A stretch of 64,000 bases of DNA. Source: Ecdyonurus torrentis (Eukaryota > Arthropoda > Insecta > Ephemeroptera > Heptageniidae). The position numbers were made by a program, and so were the translations under genes. The notes under the pieces were generated by a model. The model did no database searches and had not been told where the DNA came from. It saw only the letters and a program-made list of their open reading frames with translations. This document shows positions 59,735-64,000 of this stretch, in pieces. The number at the start of each line of letters is the position of its first letter. Within the stretch, counting starts at the first letter, position 1. The stretch lies in NCBI GenBank assembly GCA_949318235.1, contig OX439132.1, positions 25,390,102 to 25,454,101 of the forward strand. Reading direction: 5' to 3'.

Positions 59735-60003
59735 GATGAAGGGTTGAAGGGAAGGTTTGGCGGCTGTGGCCTAATGGGAACTGTCTCGGTATTTACCTAC
59801 CCGTCCAAGGGAACCATAGAAACCTTGGAGAAGACAGCCGATACTGGTCAGTTACCTGAACAGTATCTCCCGAATGCTCCAAAGCGCGGGCAGTCAGCGT
59901 ATATGCCACCACTTCTCAGGATAAGCCACGCCCTCCCCAGGTGGGAAGCGAACCGTGGATCTCCCGAGCAGTAGGCAGCAACGCTAACCACTACACCTTG
60001 GGC
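59735..60003 (-). mobile_element. tRNA-derived SINE, family 2
   Basis: On the minus strand the head (about 59930-60003) has an A-box-like TGTAGTGGTTAGCG (59982-59995) and a B-box-like GGTTCGCTTCC (59944-59954) with one mismatch to GWTCRANNC. The body contains AGCATTCGGGAG, shared exactly with SINE family 1, then ACCAGTATCGGCTG, GGTTTCTATGGTTCCCTTGG and GGGTAGGTAAATACCGAG. The plus frame at 59744-59974 is antisense to the element. The different head and shared body motif suggest a second SINE family with a common central domain. No A-rich tail is evident at the minus-strand 3' end, so that end may be truncated. Confidence 0.7.
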
Positions 60004-60005
60004 TC

Positions 60006-60873
<868 letters not shown>

Positions 60874-60953
<80 letters not shown>

Positions 60954-60973
60954 TCACTCACACACACACACAC
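60874..60973. repeat. (TC)n then (CA)n compound microsatellite
   Basis: About 35 TC units (60874-60943) pass directly into an imperfect (CA)n run to 60973. Confidence 0.96.
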
Positions 60974-61076
60974 CGACCTATTCATATTTTTATATGTATA
61001 TAGAAGAATATTATAAAATAAAAATATCTCACGTATTGAAACGTTATATTTTAAAATGGTATTATAAATACAATCT

Positions 61077-61130
61077 TTGAGCTATCATAGAAAAAGAATA
61101 AGTTTCAAATTCAATACAAAAATGTGTTCC

Positions 61131-61166
<36 letters not shown>

Positions 61167-61349
61167 AATCCCCTTGATTGTTATGCAACCTGTTTGTCCG
61201 ATCTGTTCTCCGGGTTGCATCTCTTGGCCCCTGCCGATTTAGAACGTCGAACTTGTTCTATTTTAATATGCTTGTATTTCACGTTTTTGTATTATTTATT
61301 GAAGCTTGAGCTTGAATTACATGCTATAATTAAGCTTAAAAACAAATAA
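61077..61349. other. Segment with T run and GC-richer patch
   Basis: A T run of about 26 at 61137-61162 is followed by a GC-richer patch 61180-61260 (TGTCCGATCTGTTCTCCGGG). The arrangement could be the tail and end of a minus-strand retroposon, with T run as antisense A tail, but I cannot match the body. The plus frame crossing it is not convincing. Confidence 0.3.
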
Positions 61350-62039
61350 TAATTTATACATAAATAAAAACTGAAACCTGAAACCACATGACATGTATAA
61401 ATTAATTCATGTATATTAATATGATGAAAGAAAACAACTGAATGTTTTAAAAGAAAAACAAACATGTGATTAATTACTTATTTAAGTTCTATGCACTTCA
61501 TTAATTATAAAAAGTTCTTAACATTTCTAATGTATTAATAAACCACTACAAAAGAAAATAGCAAACATTAAAATCTATCAAACAAAACTAGAATGTTAAT
61601 TGTAAAATAATTATTACTCTATACAATATATGATTGATGAGCTGATGTCTTCCAAAATTATTAAAACATGAGTTGCATTGTTGATGGATTAATGATTGAT
61701 GATGAACAATGGAAAACTTCCTTTCAACTTTCAAACTAGAGATTAATTCTACTTTTTTTTTTTGAGCCAATAACTTTAATAGTATTGAAACTAAATCATA
61801 GTTAACCTAAATATTATTTTATGACAAACAAAAATTTTAAGTCTATTATTATAATTACAGTTTTTAAAATTATTTTAAAATTCTTTTGATTAAACATTGA
61901 ATTTTCTACTTCTATAGGGAATAATGAATATTTTTTCTTCTTTTTTTTTTGCAATCAGTAAATGGTAAGAATATACCGTAGGACTGCATTGCATTGGGAC
62001 TATCGAGAAAAGAGAATTTATTAGCTTTGAGTTCGTCAT

Positions 62040-62044
<5 letters not shown>
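61350..62044. other. AT-rich DNA with no recognisable gene
   Basis: Only AT-rich sequence is visible. The minus frame at 61588-61770 lacks motifs. Confidence 0.6.

Positions 62045-62116
<72 letters not shown>
62045..62116. repeat. (GA)n microsatellite, phase-shifted
   Basis: About 35 GA units occur with a GG phase shift near 62080. Confidence 0.96.
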
Positions 62117-62119
<3 letters not shown>

Positions 62120-63183
62120 TTTGCATAGATATCAAAGCAAAGCTTATTCACGATTGGCAATACTTATTTAACTTTCAAAGTAACTTTTTTATCTATATAT
62201 AAAAAAAAGTAGAACGTGTCTGTATAAAATTTCAATTGCAGAACATAACAATTAAATAAAAACTTATTCTTTTGACTTTTATATACATTAAAAAACGCAA
62301 TAATATGTAAAATTCTAAGTGCTTGGTTTACATTACGTTAAAGTTGTTGTTTTTATTGTATTGAATAACATTACATTTGTATTTTTTTCTTTTTGTTTTA
62401 GTAATAAGACTGATTGTTTTATTCTGTTTTCATTATATACTATATGTTGATATTATTATTTTATTCCTATTATAATGGGGAGTTTTGTTAAAATTGAAAA
62501 ATAACTCCTCCCAAAGTATAATTTACATTAACAGTAAAACTTTGAAGAACAATAATTGAAAATTATAATTACTAACAAAATTTTATTCAAAACGCAAGAG
62601 TTAAGTAATAATTCCATTAAAACAATACTATATATAATTTGAAACAAAAATGTAATGGGGGATTACAAATTGTACCAATTGGGAAAAAAACAACAACTTA
62701 ATTTTCCGCTATGATAAAACAATGCATATTTATACTAAAGTGTATTGAAAGCAAGCTTGCTAATTAGCGGGGATACGTTAATATAGTATGTATACTTAAC
62801 CATCTTGTTACTCTAAATTATAATGAGGATTAATTTTCAATAACAATTTTACTTGTAATACATAACAGGAAGTATAATATAAAGTTCACTAATTAGCTTA
62901 TGTTTGTCGATATGGTAAGTTGGCCGGATTTATCATATTAAAATAAATTGATTGTGTGTATTATATTATATTGTTTATAATGATTTACAGTATACTAGTA
63001 AGCGACCTATATGCCAGTACAATGTGTTCACCTTGTTGAAAATAATAAATATTATAAATTAAACATTGTCAATATTGCAATGAGGAAAACTTTTGTTATT
63101 GCATATAGTCTGTAAAAGGAATTGTCCTGAATAGATTGATCTGTGATTTTGTAACTTTTGAGTTTATTAGGTATTTTTAATTA
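62117..63183. other. AT-rich DNA with no recognisable gene
   Basis: Nothing definable is present. Confidence 0.6.
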
Positions 63184-63271
63184 ATTTTTTTTACAAATCG
63201 TGATATGACGTCACGGTCAGTAACCGGTGTATGCAAAATTACGATCCATGACGTCATAAAATAAATTTTTT
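63184..63271. repeat. Small foldback with two TGACGTCA palindromes
   Basis: TATGACGTCA at 63204-63213 and its complement-like ATGACGTCATA at 63248-63258 flank a 35-bp loop with ACCGGT. Outer AATTTTTTTTA and AAATTTTTT flanks extend the arms weakly. It could be the core of a decayed foldback MITE. Confidence 0.45.
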
Positions 63272-63336
63272 AAAATTATAAAAGAATTAAGTGAATTCGA
63301 AAATTAAAAAAATCGCACATCAATCGATTTAGAACG

Positions 63337-63340
<4 letters not shown>

Positions 63341-63369
<29 letters not shown>
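63341..63369. repeat. (TC)n microsatellite
   Basis: This is a TC repeat of about 14 units. Confidence 0.92.
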
Positions 63370-63373
<4 letters not shown>

Positions 63374-64000
63374 ATGCAATAAGATCAACTTTAAATTTTA
63401 TTTGGTCTTCCTTATGTTGTTATTTTACTATTTTAATTTTACGCAAAAAAATAAATTACGTAAGTTATTGATATCATTATTAATTGAAAGTTATATAAAT
63501 ATATAAAATCGAAGCAAATACATGTTACTACATAATGGAAGCACTAATTAAATTCTAAGTTCATTATGAAATATTACTTCATACCATAAACTATTAGTTA
63601 ATTGATATCAATACAATTAAAATTAATAGTTTTCAAAGTGTTATGAAGTAGTAATGAGTGACAATAATATATCATAGTGATATATTAATTTTTATTGCTT
63701 TTTCATAGTAAGGTCAAAATTGAGAATATTTTAAAAAACGGCAAACTATATTTATTTTGCTATAAGTTTTATGATTTTGTTCCGTTTGTGTATTAGTTTT
63801 AAATTGTAACAATTAATAAACCCAGGTTGCTATCAGATATCACATTAATTGAATTTTTATTAAAAAAGAGAGAGAGAGAGAGAGAAACGAGAAAATGAGA
63901 AAATAAATGTACGTGTATTGTGTTTCTTGGTTTTCGAATTTTCCTGTAATATCAAAGTTCAGAAAAGCTAATTAAAAGCTAAAAATAAAATATGAATCAA
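63370..64000. other. AT-rich DNA with no recognisable gene
   Basis: A short GA tract lies at 63867-63885. Nothing else is definable to the window end. Confidence 0.6.

Noticed and set aside
59744..59974. 76-codon ORF with ordinary-looking composition
   Set aside because: It is antisense across a tRNA-derived SINE with visible A- and B-box sequences.

Overview
The window looks like intergenic or deep-intronic DNA from an AT-rich invertebrate animal genome. The evidence is a base composition of roughly three-quarters A+T by eye, dozens of long (GA/TC)n and (TA)n microsatellites, Pol III (tRNA-derived) SINEs, and many short foldback elements. Nothing looks bacterial or viral: there are no operons, no ribosome-binding sites, and no long open frame outside simple repeats. 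I cannot fix the phylum from sequence alone.

No protein-coding gene can be called with confidence. The longer open frames are mostly translated microsatellites (Leu-Ser, Arg-Glu and Tyr-Ile runs) or run through SINE and MITE copies. Five short stretches have exon-like properties and are listed at low confidence: 10710-10906 (GC-rich, perfect RFX X-box, GTAAGT donor), 16414-16518 (34 codons resembling a signal peptide), 41282-41328 minus (good start context, Cys-x-x-Cys-Gly, GTAAGT donor), 53536-53685, and 55578-55742 (55 open codons crossing a GTGAGT).

The organised content is mobile DNA. tRNA-headed SINEs lie at 13561-13940 (+), 36831-37220 (+), 22870-23395 (-, split by an old insertion) and 59735-60003 (-, a different head). 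A retroposon 3' end probably lies at 28325-28720. Non-autonomous foldback or MITE-like families include family A (2858, 48012, and a decayed copy inside the SINE at 23030), family B (five copies: 8488, 14816, 19349, 38873, 44290), family C (18065, 50006), family D (24242), family E (9449, 40744), family F (12410) and a CCAAT-bearing foldback (6195, perhaps 26280). Families B and C share the terminal consensus TTAAAGGNRTAGAMCA, and D starts TTAAAG, so one unseen transposase may have moved several of them.

The most interesting pattern is regulatory. The full cAMP-response palindrome TGACGTCA occurs ten times, in all five family B copies, one C copy, the decayed A copy inside a SINE, and three other places. 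A cluster of three identical TATATAAGGG motifs at 35541-35710 and an X-box at 10770 are the other promoter-like signals. A 37-bp exact-but-one tandem duplication (16097-16170) and a larger tandem duplication carrying a GA microsatellite in each unit (32021-32490) show local rearrangement. Long stretches between these features are AT-rich DNA in which I see nothing definable.
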